From: Actinocorallia populi
GTDB taxonomy: Bacteria; Actinomycetota; Actinomycetes; Streptosporangiales; Streptosporangiaceae
Assembly (NCBI RefSeq): GCF_002995495.1
Contig: NZ_PVZV01000001.1
Coordinates: 558,001-622,000 of the forward strand
Reading direction: 5' to 3'
Length of the DNA: 64,000 bases
Made by a program: the position numbers and the translations under genes. Of this stretch, positions 1-7,772 are shown piece after piece; within the stretch, counting starts at the first letter, position 1; every line of letters begins with the position of its first letter. The notes under the pieces are model-generated. The model had not been told where the DNA came from. It saw only the letters and a list, made by a program, of their open reading frames with translations, and did no database searches.

Positions 1-79
1 TGGCGATTCATCTGTTCTGCCGGTAATCATCATGTCCCGTTGAGGTAATGACACGGTCTGACCTGGTGATTACTGCCCC

Positions 80-475
80 ATGAACCGGCGATTTTGGCAA
101 GCTGAACGGGTGAGGATTTCGCCTGACCGGCAACGTTCCCGGATACGTGAGCGACTGGAGACGATCCACGCCCGATCGGAGAAATCCACGTCCTGGCGCG
201 GCACCGTCAGGTTCCTGCTGCAGCTGGTCAACCGCGACGGGCACGTGCCGGTGAAGACCAGGCTCACCAGGGAGGACCTCCTCTTCCTCGCCGAGGCGCG
301 CGAGGACGTCGCAGCCCTGTCGGAGATGGCGCTGCGCGTGCTGTGCCTGCACCGGCCCCGGCAGGGCGGCGGCCTGTCCAGCGACCCGGACACCCCGCTC
401 CGCCGCTGCCACACCTGCATGGTCAGCTGGCCGTGCGCCACCTACCGCGCGCTCAGCGAGCCCCTCGGCGGCTGA
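80..475 (+). CDS. small conserved actinobacterial protein with C-terminal Cys motif
   Basis: A 131-aa basic protein with no membrane segment or signal peptide. The C-terminal third carries a CxxC-x5-C arrangement ([17 protein letters not shown]), which looks like a metal-binding knuckle and resembles the tails of short actinobacterial hypothetical proteins. The N-terminal part is Arg-rich and charged. The ATG has no clear ribosome-binding site, so it may be leaderless. The 3' end overlaps the convergent histidine kinase gene by about 34 nt. Function is not recognised; metal binding is inferred from the cysteines only. Confidence 0.5.
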   Translation: MNRRFWQAERVRISPDRQRSRIRERLETIHARSEKSTSWRGTVRFLLQLVNRDGHVPVKTRLTREDLLFLAEAREDVAALSEMALRVLCLHRPRQGGGLSSDPDTPLRRCHTCMVSWPCATYRALSEPLGG

Positions 476-1599
476 TCCCCGCCCAGCGGCAGCTCGATCG
501 TGAACCGGCAGCCGGGGCCGGTGTTGGCCACGGCTATCTCCCCGCTGTGCGCCTCGACGATGCCGCGCGCGATGGCCAGCCCCAGCCCGGCTCCCCCCGC
601 GCCGGGGGTGCGGGCGCTCTCGCCGCGGAAGGCGACGTCGAAGACCCTCGGCAGGTCGTCGGCGGGGATGCCGCCGCACCCGTCGGCCACCGAGACCAGC
701 GCCTTGCCGTCGCCGGCCTCCCCGATGATCTCGATGGAGCCGTCCGACGGGGTGTGCCGGATGGCGTTGGTCACCAGGTTGCGCAGCGCGCGGCCCAGCT
801 CGGCGGTGTCCACCTCCAGGGGAAGGCCCCGCGCCGCCTCTCCGTGCACGCGCACGCCCTTGGCGCGGGCGAGCGGCTCGGCCCCCGCGACGACCTCCGC
901 GACGAGATCGTCCAGACCGACGCGCTGGCGGGACAGCCGGAGCGTCCCAGAGTGGATGCGGGAGAGCTCGAAGAGGTCGTCCACCATCTCGGCGAGCCTG
1001 TCCACCTCCACGCGGATCCTCCCGTGGTAGCGGTGAACGGTCTCCGCGTCGACGACGACCTCGTCCTCAAGCGCCTCGGCCATGGCCCGCAGCCCCGCCA
1101 GAGGGGTGCGCAGATCGTGGCTGACCCAGGCGACGAGCTCCCTTCTGCTGCTCTCCAGCGCCTTCTCCCTGGCGTGGGCGGCTTCCAGGCGGGTGTAGGC
1201 GGCGTCCAGTTCGCGGGAGAGCTCGGCAAGCTCCGCGGGAAGCACCCGTTCCGGCATCGTGAAGGACTCCGCGCGCACGGCGGTGACGAGCGCCTGGTTG
1301 GCGTGGGCGAGCCTGCGCCCGAGCAGTATCGCGACGCCAAGGCCGACGAGCCCGGCGACGGCCACCACCGTCAAGGCCACGTCACGGTCGTGGGAGGAGA
1401 TGAACATCCGCAGCGTGATGGCGACTATCCCCGCCACGATGGCCGAGACCGTCGCCACCGCGACGACGGCCATCTGCACGGCCACCGGCCGAGCGCGCAC
1501 CAGACGCAGCACCGCGAGGCCGATCCCGCCGACGGCGAGCGCGCTCGCCGCGGATGTGGCGATGACGTCAAGGAGCGCTTCGAGAGGCAGCACCGTCAA
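442..1599 (-). CDS. sensor histidine kinase (OmpR-type partner)
   Basis: Membrane sensor kinase that would autophosphorylate and pass phosphate to the response regulator encoded just upstream. Three to four hydrophobic segments occupy the first ~95 residues, followed by a HAMP-like linker, an H-box ([11 protein letters not shown]) and a HATPase domain with N-box ([10 protein letters not shown]), G1 (DGCGGIP) and a Gly-rich lid ending [11 protein letters not shown]. The TTG start at 1599 overlaps the regulator stop as TTGA, suggesting translational coupling. A GTG at 1635 in the same frame would give a longer protein overlapping the regulator by 40 nt. The stimulus is unknown because there is little extracytoplasmic sequence. 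Confidence 0.9.
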   Translation of the reverse strand: MTVLPLEALLDVIATSAASALAVGGIGLAVLRLVRARPVAVQMAVVAVATVSAIVAGIVAITLRMFISSHDRDVALTVVAVAGLVGLGVAILLGRRLAHANQALVTAVRAESFTMPERVLPAELAELSRELDAAYTRLEAAHAREKALESSRRELVAWVSHDLRTPLAGLRAMAEALEDEVVVDAETVHRYHGRIRVEVDRLAEMVDDLFELSRIHSGTLRLSRQRVGLDDLVAEVVAGAEPLARAKGVRVHGEAARGLPLEVDTAELGRALRNLVTNAIRHTPSDGSIEIIGEAGDGKALVSVADGCGGIPADDLPRVFDVAFRGESARTPGAGGAGLGLAIARGIVEAHSGEIAVANTGPGCRFTIELPLGGDQPPRGSLSAR

Positions 1600-2297
1600 C
1601 TCGCCGCGTCCCCGTACCGGTAGCCGACTCCCCACACCGTCTGGATACGGGCGGGGTTCGTCGGGTCGCCTTCGATCTTCTCGCGCAGGCGGCGGACATG
1701 CACGGTGACCGTGGAAGAGTCGCCGAACGTCCAGTCCCAGACGTGTTCCAGCAATTGTTCGCGCGTGAACGCCTGGCCCGGATGGCGCAGAAGGAAGGCG
1801 AGAAGATCGAATTCCCGTGCCGTCAAAGCGAGCGGTTCTCCGTTCAGGGAGGCTTCGTGCGCGCGGGTGTCCACCACCAGGCCGTCGTCACGGAGCACAC
1901 CGTGGCCGCTGGGGAAGAGGCCGCCCTGCGCGCGGCGGAGCACGGAACGGACGCGTAGCGCCAGCTCACGGGGACTGAAAGGCTTCACGATGTAGTCGTC
2001 GGCGCCGAGTTCGAGGCCGGTGAGGCGGTCCGATTCCTCGCCGAGCGCGGTCAGCATGACGACGGGGACGGGAGAGCGCTCGCGCAGCCGCCGGCAGACC
2101 TCCAGGCCGCCCATGCCGGGGAGCATCAGATCCAGGACGACGAGATCGGGTGGCGTGTCCGAGGCGCGGTCCAGGGCCGTCCGCCCGTCGGGGACGCATT
2201 CCACCTCGTGGCCGTCCCGGAGGAGATACCGCGCCACCACTTCGGCCACCGTCGGATCGTCGTCGACGATCAGGATGCGGCCGGTCACCTCGCTCAT
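1596..2297 (-). CDS. OmpR/PhoB-family response regulator
   Basis: 233 aa. The receiver domain (about 7-120) has the acidic pair in LIVDDD, the phospho-acceptor Asp56 in VVLDLMLPG, Thr in VVMLTA and Lys in YIVKPF. The C-terminal winged helix (about 135-228) carries the typical [21 protein letters not shown] helix and ends GVGYRYGD. It is the first gene of the pair with the kinase at 442-1599, and the two genes overlap. It probably activates or represses transcription on phosphorylation; targets cannot be told from the sequence. Confidence 0.93.
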   Translation of the reverse strand: MSEVTGRILIVDDDPTVAEVVARYLLRDGHEVECVPDGRTALDRASDTPPDLVVLDLMLPGMGGLEVCRRLRERSPVPVVMLTALGEESDRLTGLELGADDYIVKPFSPRELALRVRSVLRRAQGGLFPSGHGVLRDDGLVVDTRAHEASLNGEPLALTAREFDLLAFLLRHPGQAFTREQLLEHVWDWTFGDSSTVTVHVRRLREKIEGDPTNPARIQTVWGVGYRYGDAAS

Positions 2298-2462
2298 GGT
2301 CCCTCACCGTACGGGCGAAGGAGACTTCGCATGCGAAAGCAGAAGAAAGCGTCATCACCCGGTAAGAAACGGGCGGAGGGTGGTGCCGTCGCGACCCGGG
2401 CGCCGGGCGCGGAGAGGTTGGAGGCCCGGAGTGCTACCGACGGGGGCACGACAGCACCCCGA

Positions 2463-2480
2463 GCTAAGGAGGACCTTAGC
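2463..2480 (-). terminator. hairpin overlapping a stop codon
   Basis: Perfect 7-bp inverted repeat GCTAAGG/CCTTAGC with a 4-nt loop. The right arm contains the stop codon of the ATP-binding protein gene at 2476-2478. No U-run follows. Likely a transcript end or stability hairpin. Confidence 0.4.
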
Positions 2481-2925
2481 GTGTCACTTGACGCAGTTTT
2501 TGCATCGGGGCCCCCGTTTCCCCGTCCGCGTACTCGGACGGGGCGTGCAGGTGCGCCCAGACGGTGCTGCCCTGGTCGTCGCGGCGGACGCCCCAGGACT
2601 GCGAGAGGATCTCGACGATGCCCAGCCCCCTCCCGCCGAGCGAGGAGAGCGCCGGCTGGCCCTTGCGCGGCTCGGTGACCGCCCCGCCGTCGGTCACCGC
2701 CAGTTCGACGGTGTCGCCCACTTTGATCCACGAGACCTTGACCTCGCCCTCGCCCCCGGGAAGGGGCCGGGCGTGCCGCAGCGCGTTGCTGAGCAGTTCG
2801 CTCAGTATCACCGCGGCGTCGTCCGCCACGTCCTCGGCGACGCCCCAGGAGGTCAGGTCGCGGTTGAGGCTCCGGCGGGCCGTCGAGACGCTGGCCGGGG
2901 CATGCGGAAGGTAACAGGTGCTCAT
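2476..2925 (-). CDS. ATP-binding protein, RsbW/SpoIIAB-like anti-sigma kinase family
   Basis: 149 aa, a single HATPase_c_2 domain. The N-box is in ILSELLSNALRHA, a G1-like loop in VTDGG, and a Gly-rich GGRGLGIVEIL near residue 110, followed by WGV. Family members in actinobacteria bind or phosphorylate anti-anti-sigma factors, but many copies are orphans as here. The ATG at 2925 is preceded by GGAGGTGAAGACG, an excellent ribosome-binding site; the frame is open further upstream but lacks one. The gene is monocistronic. No anti-sigma antagonist or sigma gene is adjacent, so its partner is unknown. The 247 bp upstream (2926-3172) presumably carry its promoter. Confidence 0.85.
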   Translation of the reverse strand: MSTCYLPHAPASVSTARRSLNRDLTSWGVAEDVADDAAVILSELLSNALRHARPLPGGEGEVKVSWIKVGDTVELAVTDGGAVTEPRKGQPALSSLGGRGLGIVEILSQSWGVRRDDQGSTVWAHLHAPSEYADGETGAPMQKLRQVTR

Positions 2926-3172
2926 CGTCTTCACCTCCTCCGCATCCCGCGTGGCTTTTGCGTCTTCTGTACGACCGAAATGCCCAGTTGGTGACACCCG
3001 GAAACCCGGGCGAAACGCGCGTTTCCTCAATGTGCGTGACACGGACCGGGAACTCACGACCAACCACCCCCGTACGTTGGCGCGAAGCGGTCAACTTACC
3101 GGTCTCCGTCCGTCGGTTGACGTCCGGGGTTGTGCACTTCAAGAGATTTCCAGCGATCGACCCGGTTACTCG

Positions 3173-5023
3173 TCACACGCACGTTTCGTCCGTCACATTC
3201 GCGAGCGGCAGGGCCAGCCGCAGCCGGGCGCCTCCCCCCGCGCGGGAATGGGCGCTGATGTCCCCTCCCTGGGCCGTCGCCAGCCGTTTGACGATGTAGA
3301 GGCCCAGGCCGACGCCGCCGAATCTGCGGCGGTCCCCCGCCTCACCCTGCACGAAGCGGTCGAAGATCCGCTCATGGTCGCCCTCGGCGATGCCCACGCC
3401 CTCGTCGTCCACGGTCACCACCAGCGATCCGTCCGCCAGCCCGGCCTCCACCGTGATCAGGCCCCCCGAGGGGGAGTACTTGCAGGCGTTCTCCACCAGC
3501 TGGCCCACGATGATGTCGGTGGCCATGGGGTCGCCCAGCGCCCGGGGCAGCCCCTCGGGGACCCGCACCTCCAGCCGGTGCAGCTCCGACAGCGGCTGGA
3601 AGGCCGGGACGACCCGCCGCAGCAGCCCGCCCAGGTCGAACGCCTCGCGCACCACCGGCAGCTCCTCCGCGCCCGCCCGGGAGCCCAGCAGCAGCTGCTC
3701 GACCAGGCGGCCCAGCGCCCTGGCCCGGTCGGCGATCGTGCCGACCGCCCGGCGCCGCTCGCCGTCCGGCAGCTCCTCCCAGCGGTTGACCAGGGTCTCG
3801 GCGAACCCCCGCACCACGGTGATCGGGGTGCGCAGCTCGTGGCTGGTCGTGGCCAGGAAGAGGTCCTTGGACTCCTCCAGCGCCTTGGCCGCGGTGACGT
3901 CGCGGAAGTCGATCACCAGCTCGCCGGTCTCCGGGATCGGCGCGCACAGGATGTCCAGCCAGGTGCCGTTGGCGAGCTGCAGGGTGACCTCGCCGCCGGG
4001 GTCGTGCTCGAACGGGAGCCGCCCGCCCAGGACCGCCTCGGGCGGCATCCCGGTGAGCCTGGCGGCCGCCGGGTTCCACTGGCAGACCCGGCCCCGGGCG
4101 TCCAGCACCGCGATCCCGTCGACGCTCGCGTCGATCACCGCCCGCTCGTGCGCCCGCTGGCGGACCACCTCCTGGTAGGCCATCACGTTGCCGACCGCGA
4201 CGCCCGCGTGCCCGGCCAGCAGCTCCAGCAGCTCCAGCTCGGTGTGGCCGGCCGAACGGCCCGCGAACAGCGCGTACAGCGCCCCGTAGGGCCGGTCGCC
4301 CAGGAAGGCCAGGCCCAGCGCTACCATCCGCAGGCCGGGCAGCGCCCGCCAGACGAGGTCGTCCAGCCGGGGCCGGGTGGCCAGCAGGACGGGCCGGTCG
4401 GTGCGCAGGATCTCCTCCACCAGGCTGGCGCGCAGCGCCACCGAGGTGCCGACGAGGTCGGCGGGCAGGCCGCGGGCGGACACCAGCCGCAACCGGTCGT
4501 CCTCGATCCGCACGAACCCCGCGGCGTCCGCGCCGGTGAGCTCCAGCACCGCCGCGGTGATCCGGTCCAGCACCCGTTCCAGGTCGTGCTGGGCGTTCAG
4601 GTCGCCCAGGATGTCGTTCAGCCGCCGGACGAGCCGCGCCTTCTCGGCCGCGACGTGCTGGTCGGCCTCGGTGACCCGGTGGAAGACGCTGACCCAGCCG
4701 AGCAGCGCGCCGTCGTCGTCCCGCAGCGCGCTGGTGTCGATCCGGACGTCGACCAGCCGCCGCTCCCGGGTGAGCCGCCGCGTCCCGATCGAGATCTGCG
4801 GCCCCTCCCGCACCCGCTCCAGCACGGCGTTGTGCTCGGCCTTGAGCTCGTCGGGGATGATCGGCACCATCCGCCCGAGCACCTCCTCGGCCTTCCAGCC
4901 GAACAGCCGCTCGGCGGCCGGGTTCCAGGCCGTGACGCACAGCCCCTCGTCGAAGGCCACGATCGGGTCCGCCGCGCAGCGGAGCACGGCGCTTGCCGTC
5001 GAGTCTGGGACGTCCGGGCGCAC
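3173..5023 (-). CDS. PAS-GAF-PAS sensor histidine kinase
   Basis: 616 aa, soluble. Order of domains: PAS (about 10-120, with NPAAERLFGW), GAF-like (about 140-285), a second PAS (about 293-380, with WNPAAARLTG), HisKA with His395 in TTSHELRTPITVV, and HATPase with QLVENACKYSP, VDDEGVGI and GGVGLGLYIVK. No response regulator is adjacent, so it is an orphan kinase. The PAS and GAF domains suggest sensing of a small molecule, redox state or light inside the cell; no Cys/His ligand pattern settles which. The frame starts at a codon 18 nt before the gap to the permease gene. Confidence 0.9.
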   Translation of the reverse strand: MRPDVPDSTASAVLRCAADPIVAFDEGLCVTAWNPAAERLFGWKAEEVLGRMVPIIPDELKAEHNAVLERVREGPQISIGTRRLTRERRLVDVRIDTSALRDDDGALLGWVSVFHRVTEADQHVAAEKARLVRRLNDILGDLNAQHDLERVLDRITAAVLELTGADAAGFVRIEDDRLRLVSARGLPADLVGTSVALRASLVEEILRTDRPVLLATRPRLDDLVWRALPGLRMVALGLAFLGDRPYGALYALFAGRSAGHTELELLELLAGHAGVAVGNVMAYQEVVRQRAHERAVIDASVDGIAVLDARGRVCQWNPAAARLTGMPPEAVLGGRLPFEHDPGGEVTLQLANGTWLDILCAPIPETGELVIDFRDVTAAKALEESKDLFLATTSHELRTPITVVRGFAETLVNRWEELPDGERRRAVGTIADRARALGRLVEQLLLGSRAGAEELPVVREAFDLGGLLRRVVPAFQPLSELHRLEVRVPEGLPRALGDPMATDIIVGQLVENACKYSPSGGLITVEAGLADGSLVVTVDDEGVGIAEGDHERIFDRFVQGEAGDRRRFGGVGLGLYIVKRLATAQGGDISAHSRAGGGARLRLALPLANVTDETCV

Positions 5024-5085
5024 CCCGTCATGGTGCCACCATCACCGGCCCGCCACCGGCCGACATGACGGGAACGCGATGGATC

Positions 5086-6486
5086 TCAGGCGCGCCGGCC
5101 GGCCCGCCCCGCCAGGAAGGCGGCGGCCCCGGCGGTCAGGAACGACAGCAGGGAGGCGCTCATCCAGGGCTGGGGCGTGAAGTGGAGCAGGCCCTGGACG
5201 TCGGTCCAGAAGCCGCTCCACCAGCTGACGGCGCCCGGATTGATCAGCTGGTAGACGGCGAAGCCGACGAACCAGGCGACGATCATGCTCCAGCGGGAGG
5301 GCGCGCCGGGGGAGGTGTCCCAGACCCCGCGGGAGCGCAGGAAGAAGTCCGCGGCCAGGACGCCGAGCAGGGGCACGAAGACCGAGCCGATCAGGCTGAG
5401 GAAGCCCGCGTAGTCGCCCATGTCCAGGCCCAGCGCCAGCAGGGTGATCAGGGCGCCGAGCGCGACGCTGAGGACGCGGCGGTCCAGGCGCGGCAGCAGG
5501 TTCTGGATGGACAGCGCCGTCGAGTAGACGTTGGCGAACGACTGGTCGGCCTCGCGGAGGACGAAGACGAAGAAGAACACCGCGCCGAGCGTCACGGTGA
5601 GGAACGGCTGGTAGACGCCCTCGCCCTGGACCGCGAACGCCAGGGCGAACAGGCCGAGGGTGTAGGCGATGATCTGGGTGAGCGCGTACGCGCCGCTCGC
5701 CGCCCCGAAGGCCGCCTTCTCGCTGCGGGAGTGGCGGGTGTAGTCGGCGGCCAGCGGCACCCAGGAGATCGAGACGGCCAGCGCGGCGTCGGTGGCGAGC
5801 CAGAACATGCTCCAGTCCGTGCCGAACGGCGCGCCGCCCGACGGGCCGGGGTTGGCCGTCAGGTCGGGCAGGCCCTCGCGGAAGAACTGGAGGTAGAACC
5901 AGCCGAGCGCGATGACCACCGCGACCGTCACGAACCGGCGCAGCAGCCGGACCGAGCCCAGCGGCCAGATCGTCAGGACGGTGGTCAGCACCCCGGCCAC
6001 CAGCACGAACAGCCAGCGGGGGCCGCCCCCGAACAGCTCCTCCGCCGCCTCGGCGATCACGATCAGCTCGAACGTGCCCCAACCGATGAGCTGGGCGATG
6101 TTCAGGACGGTCGGGACGTAGGAGAGCCGGGCGCCGAACAGGCCGCGCAGCAGCACCATCGCGGGGCGGCCCGTGCGGGCGCCCGGCACCGCCGACAGGC
6201 CGAGCATGAGCCCGCCGAGCAGCGTGCCCACGGCCATCGCGACGATGCCCGCGGCGATCGACAGCCGCAGTGCCCCGTCGGCGTCCGGCGCGAGCACCGT
6301 GTAGGCGCCGGAGAAGGCGAACAGGCTGACGCCCAGATTGGCCCAGAAGGCGCTCTGGTCCCAGAAGGACAAGACCCTGGGGGCGGGCTCGTCGAGTGTC
6401 AGAGGGGCCTCGTGAGCGTCCGGACGGACGGCCCCTCCGGCGCCGCGCGACGGTTCGTCGCCGTTTTCGAGCATGACAGCGGGCAT
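5086..6486 (-). CDS. cytX: NCS1-family permease under TPP riboswitch, probable hydroxymethylpyrimidine/thiamine-precursor importer
   Basis: 466 aa with about twelve hydrophobic segments and the NCS1 (cytosine/purine/allantoin permease) pattern: a charged N-terminus, FWDQSAFWANLGVSLFAFSG in helix 1, GRPAMVLLRGLFGARLSY in the loop after helix 2, and NIAQLIGWGTFELIVIAEA. The gene sits immediately behind a TPP riboswitch. Known NCS1 members with a THI-box leader (CytX) are thought to import the thiamine pyrimidine precursor, so that substrate is inferred from regulation, not from residues. The ribosome-binding site GGGAGAG is the 3' edge of the riboswitch. No other thiamine gene is nearby. Confidence 0.85.
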   Translation of the reverse strand: MPAVMLENGDEPSRGAGGAVRPDAHEAPLTLDEPAPRVLSFWDQSAFWANLGVSLFAFSGAYTVLAPDADGALRLSIAAGIVAMAVGTLLGGLMLGLSAVPGARTGRPAMVLLRGLFGARLSYVPTVLNIAQLIGWGTFELIVIAEAAEELFGGGPRWLFVLVAGVLTTVLTIWPLGSVRLLRRFVTVAVVIALGWFYLQFFREGLPDLTANPGPSGGAPFGTDWSMFWLATDAALAVSISWVPLAADYTRHSRSEKAAFGAASGAYALTQIIAYTLGLFALAFAVQGEGVYQPFLTVTLGAVFFFVFVLREADQSFANVYSTALSIQNLLPRLDRRVLSVALGALITLLALGLDMGDYAGFLSLIGSVFVPLLGVLAADFFLRSRGVWDTSPGAPSRWSMIVAWFVGFAVYQLINPGAVSWWSGFWTDVQGLLHFTPQPWMSASLLSFLTAGAAAFLAGRAGRRA

Positions 6487-6499
6487 GGTCGGGGCACTC

Positions 6500-6590
6500 T
6501 CCCTACGCCGGCATTACCCGGACAGGTTCATGCGGTCGGCGACACGCGGGGGTCGCCCTCTCAGCCCGGCCCTCGGCCCGAGCTCCCGCG
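6500..6590 (-). promoter_or_regulatory. TPP riboswitch (THI box)
   Basis: Read on the minus strand, the leader contains GGGCTGAGAGGG, then ACCGCATGAACCTGTCCGGG, then TAATGCCGGCGTAGGGA, the universally conserved THI-box blocks in the right order and spacing. The final AGGGAGAG doubles as the ribosome-binding site of the permease start at 6486, which suggests translational control: TPP binding would hide the site. Confidence 0.95.
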
Positions 6591-6636
6591 GTGAAATCAG
6601 ATCCCCCGAAGCATACTCATACGGGACGAACCGGAT

Positions 6637-6972
6637 CTAGGCCACGTAAGGCTCTCCGGCCTGCTCCGCGACCATCGGCCTGCCATGATGGGCCCATGCC
6701 ATCATCCCGCCGTCCACGTTGGAGGCCTGCCAGCCGGCGTTGTTGAGCGCCATCGTGACCTGCGCGGAGCGCCCGCCGACCCGGCAGATCACGTAGACCT
6801 CGCGGTCCCGCGGGATCTCGTCGGCCCGGTCCCGCAACCGGCTCATCGGAATGTGCACCGCGTCGGGCGCGTGCCCGGCCGCCCATTCCTCCGGTTCGCG
6901 GACGTCCAGCAGATATGCCTCCGGCGGCACCGCCGCGGCGTCGACGGACGGTACGTTGTCCCCGAAGCTCAT
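6637..6972 (-). CDS. rhodanese-like sulfurtransferase domain protein
   Basis: Single rhodanese domain of 111 aa. LLDVREPEEWAAGHAPDAVHIP is the conserved N-terminal motif, and the active-site loop CRVGGRS carries the catalytic Cys (residue 63 from this start). The C-terminus has NVDGGMMAWAHHG, the usual closing motif. Such proteins move sulfane sulfur or act as sulfur-carrier partners. The ATG at 6972 has GGGAG five bases upstream; a second in-frame ATG at 6984 lies inside that site's upstream flank. It diverges from the inhibitor-like lipoprotein gene. Confidence 0.88.
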   Translation of the reverse strand: MSFGDNVPSVDAAAVPPEAYLLDVREPEEWAAGHAPDAVHIPMSRLRDRADEIPRDREVYVICRVGGRSAQVTMALNNAGWQASNVDGGMMAWAHHGRPMVAEQAGEPYVA

Positions 6973-7021
6973 CAACACTCCCATGGATCTTCAGTTTCGA
7001 CCACGACGTGCGAGGTGTCCT

Positions 7022-7477
7022 TTGCCCAGATCGGCGGCCACGGCCCTCCTCCTGACCACGGCGACCCTGGTCGCGGCCGGCGCCTGCGGCGCGCAAAAGG
7101 CCGAGACCGGGGACTCTACCGTCGCGACCTCGGCGAGTTCTCCCGCGGCCCAGGTGAGCCGCCTCACCATCACGCTGAAGAAGTCGCCCACCTCCGCTCC
7201 GCAGACCTGGACGCTGACCTGCAATCCGCCGGGCGGCGACCACCCCGCGCCCAAGAAGGCCTGCGCGCAACTGGCCAAGACGGGGGCGAAGGCCTTCGCC
7301 CCGCCGCCCTCCGACGCCGTCTGCACCGAGATCTACGGCGGCCCGGAGCAGGGCACGGTCGAGGGCGTCTGGCGGGGCGCCAAGGTCCACGCCACCTACC
7401 AGCGCAAGGACGGGTGCGATCTGGACCGCTGGTCCAGGGTCAGCGAGCTCTTCGGCGAGCTTCCCCGCGTCCGCTGA
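7022..7477 (+). CDS. Streptomyces subtilisin inhibitor (SSI)-like secreted lipoprotein
   Basis: 151 aa from the TTG at 7022, which has GAGGTG at a good distance. It begins MPRSAATALLLTTATLVAAG followed by AC, a signal peptide with a weak lipobox at Cys22. The mature part shows SSI features: LTCNPPGG, the HPAPKKACAQL helix, VCTEIY, GVWRG and DGCDLDRW, with four Cys in the positions of the two SSI disulfides. In classical SSI the reactive bond lies in a CPMVY loop. Here the loop reads CTEIY, putting Glu at the presumed P1 site, so target specificity may differ or be lost. An ATG at 6983 is possible but overlaps the divergent rhodanese start. Confidence 0.75.
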   Translation: MPRSAATALLLTTATLVAAGACGAQKAETGDSTVATSASSPAAQVSRLTITLKKSPTSAPQTWTLTCNPPGGDHPAPKKACAQLAKTGAKAFAPPPSDAVCTEIYGGPEQGTVEGVWRGAKVHATYQRKDGCDLDRWSRVSELFGELPRVR

Positions 7478-7491
7478 CCCGTCCCGAAGCT

Positions 7492-7696
7492 TCGTCCACA
7501 GGCTCCAGCCGCTCTCCCACAGGGTTTTCCCCAGTTATCCCCAGGCCTGTGGAAGCCTGTGGACACAGCCTGTGGATAACTTGCGGTGAGGTCGGAAAAT
7601 CCGCCATCCGGACCGTCAAAGAATACCAAACCCAGACATAATCCCTGAAGTTTTCCCCTGGGGATATCCACAGCCCTTGTGGATAACTTTTCCCCA
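7492..7696. other. DnaA-box-like cluster in intergenic DNA
   Basis: Two perfect TTATCCACA boxes (minus orientation at 7571-7579 and 7678-7686), plus one-mismatch boxes at 7492-7500, 7535-7543, 7558-7566 and 7664-7672, and TTTTCCCCA variants near 7525 and 7688. They lie within 205 bp, with a relatively AT-rich stretch (7605-7650) between. There is no dnaA or dnaN in the window, so this need not be oriC; it may be a DnaA-binding/titration site near the origin. The rest of the 7478-7772 gap shows no gene. Confidence 0.6.
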
Positions 7697-7772
7697 GGGC
7701 GCCTCCGCACGCCCGAAGCCGGGTGCGGCCCGATCGGCTCGGTCCGCACCCGGCGGGATCGCCGCGCCCGGC

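Noticed and set aside
1-79. A regulatory inverted repeat (GTAATCA ... TGATTAC)
   Set aside because: Only 7-bp arms with a 37-bp spacer near the window edge; too weak.
7492-7696. The replication origin oriC itself
   Set aside because: No dnaA, dnaN, recF or rpmH is adjacent and only two boxes are perfect; described as a DnaA-box-like cluster instead.
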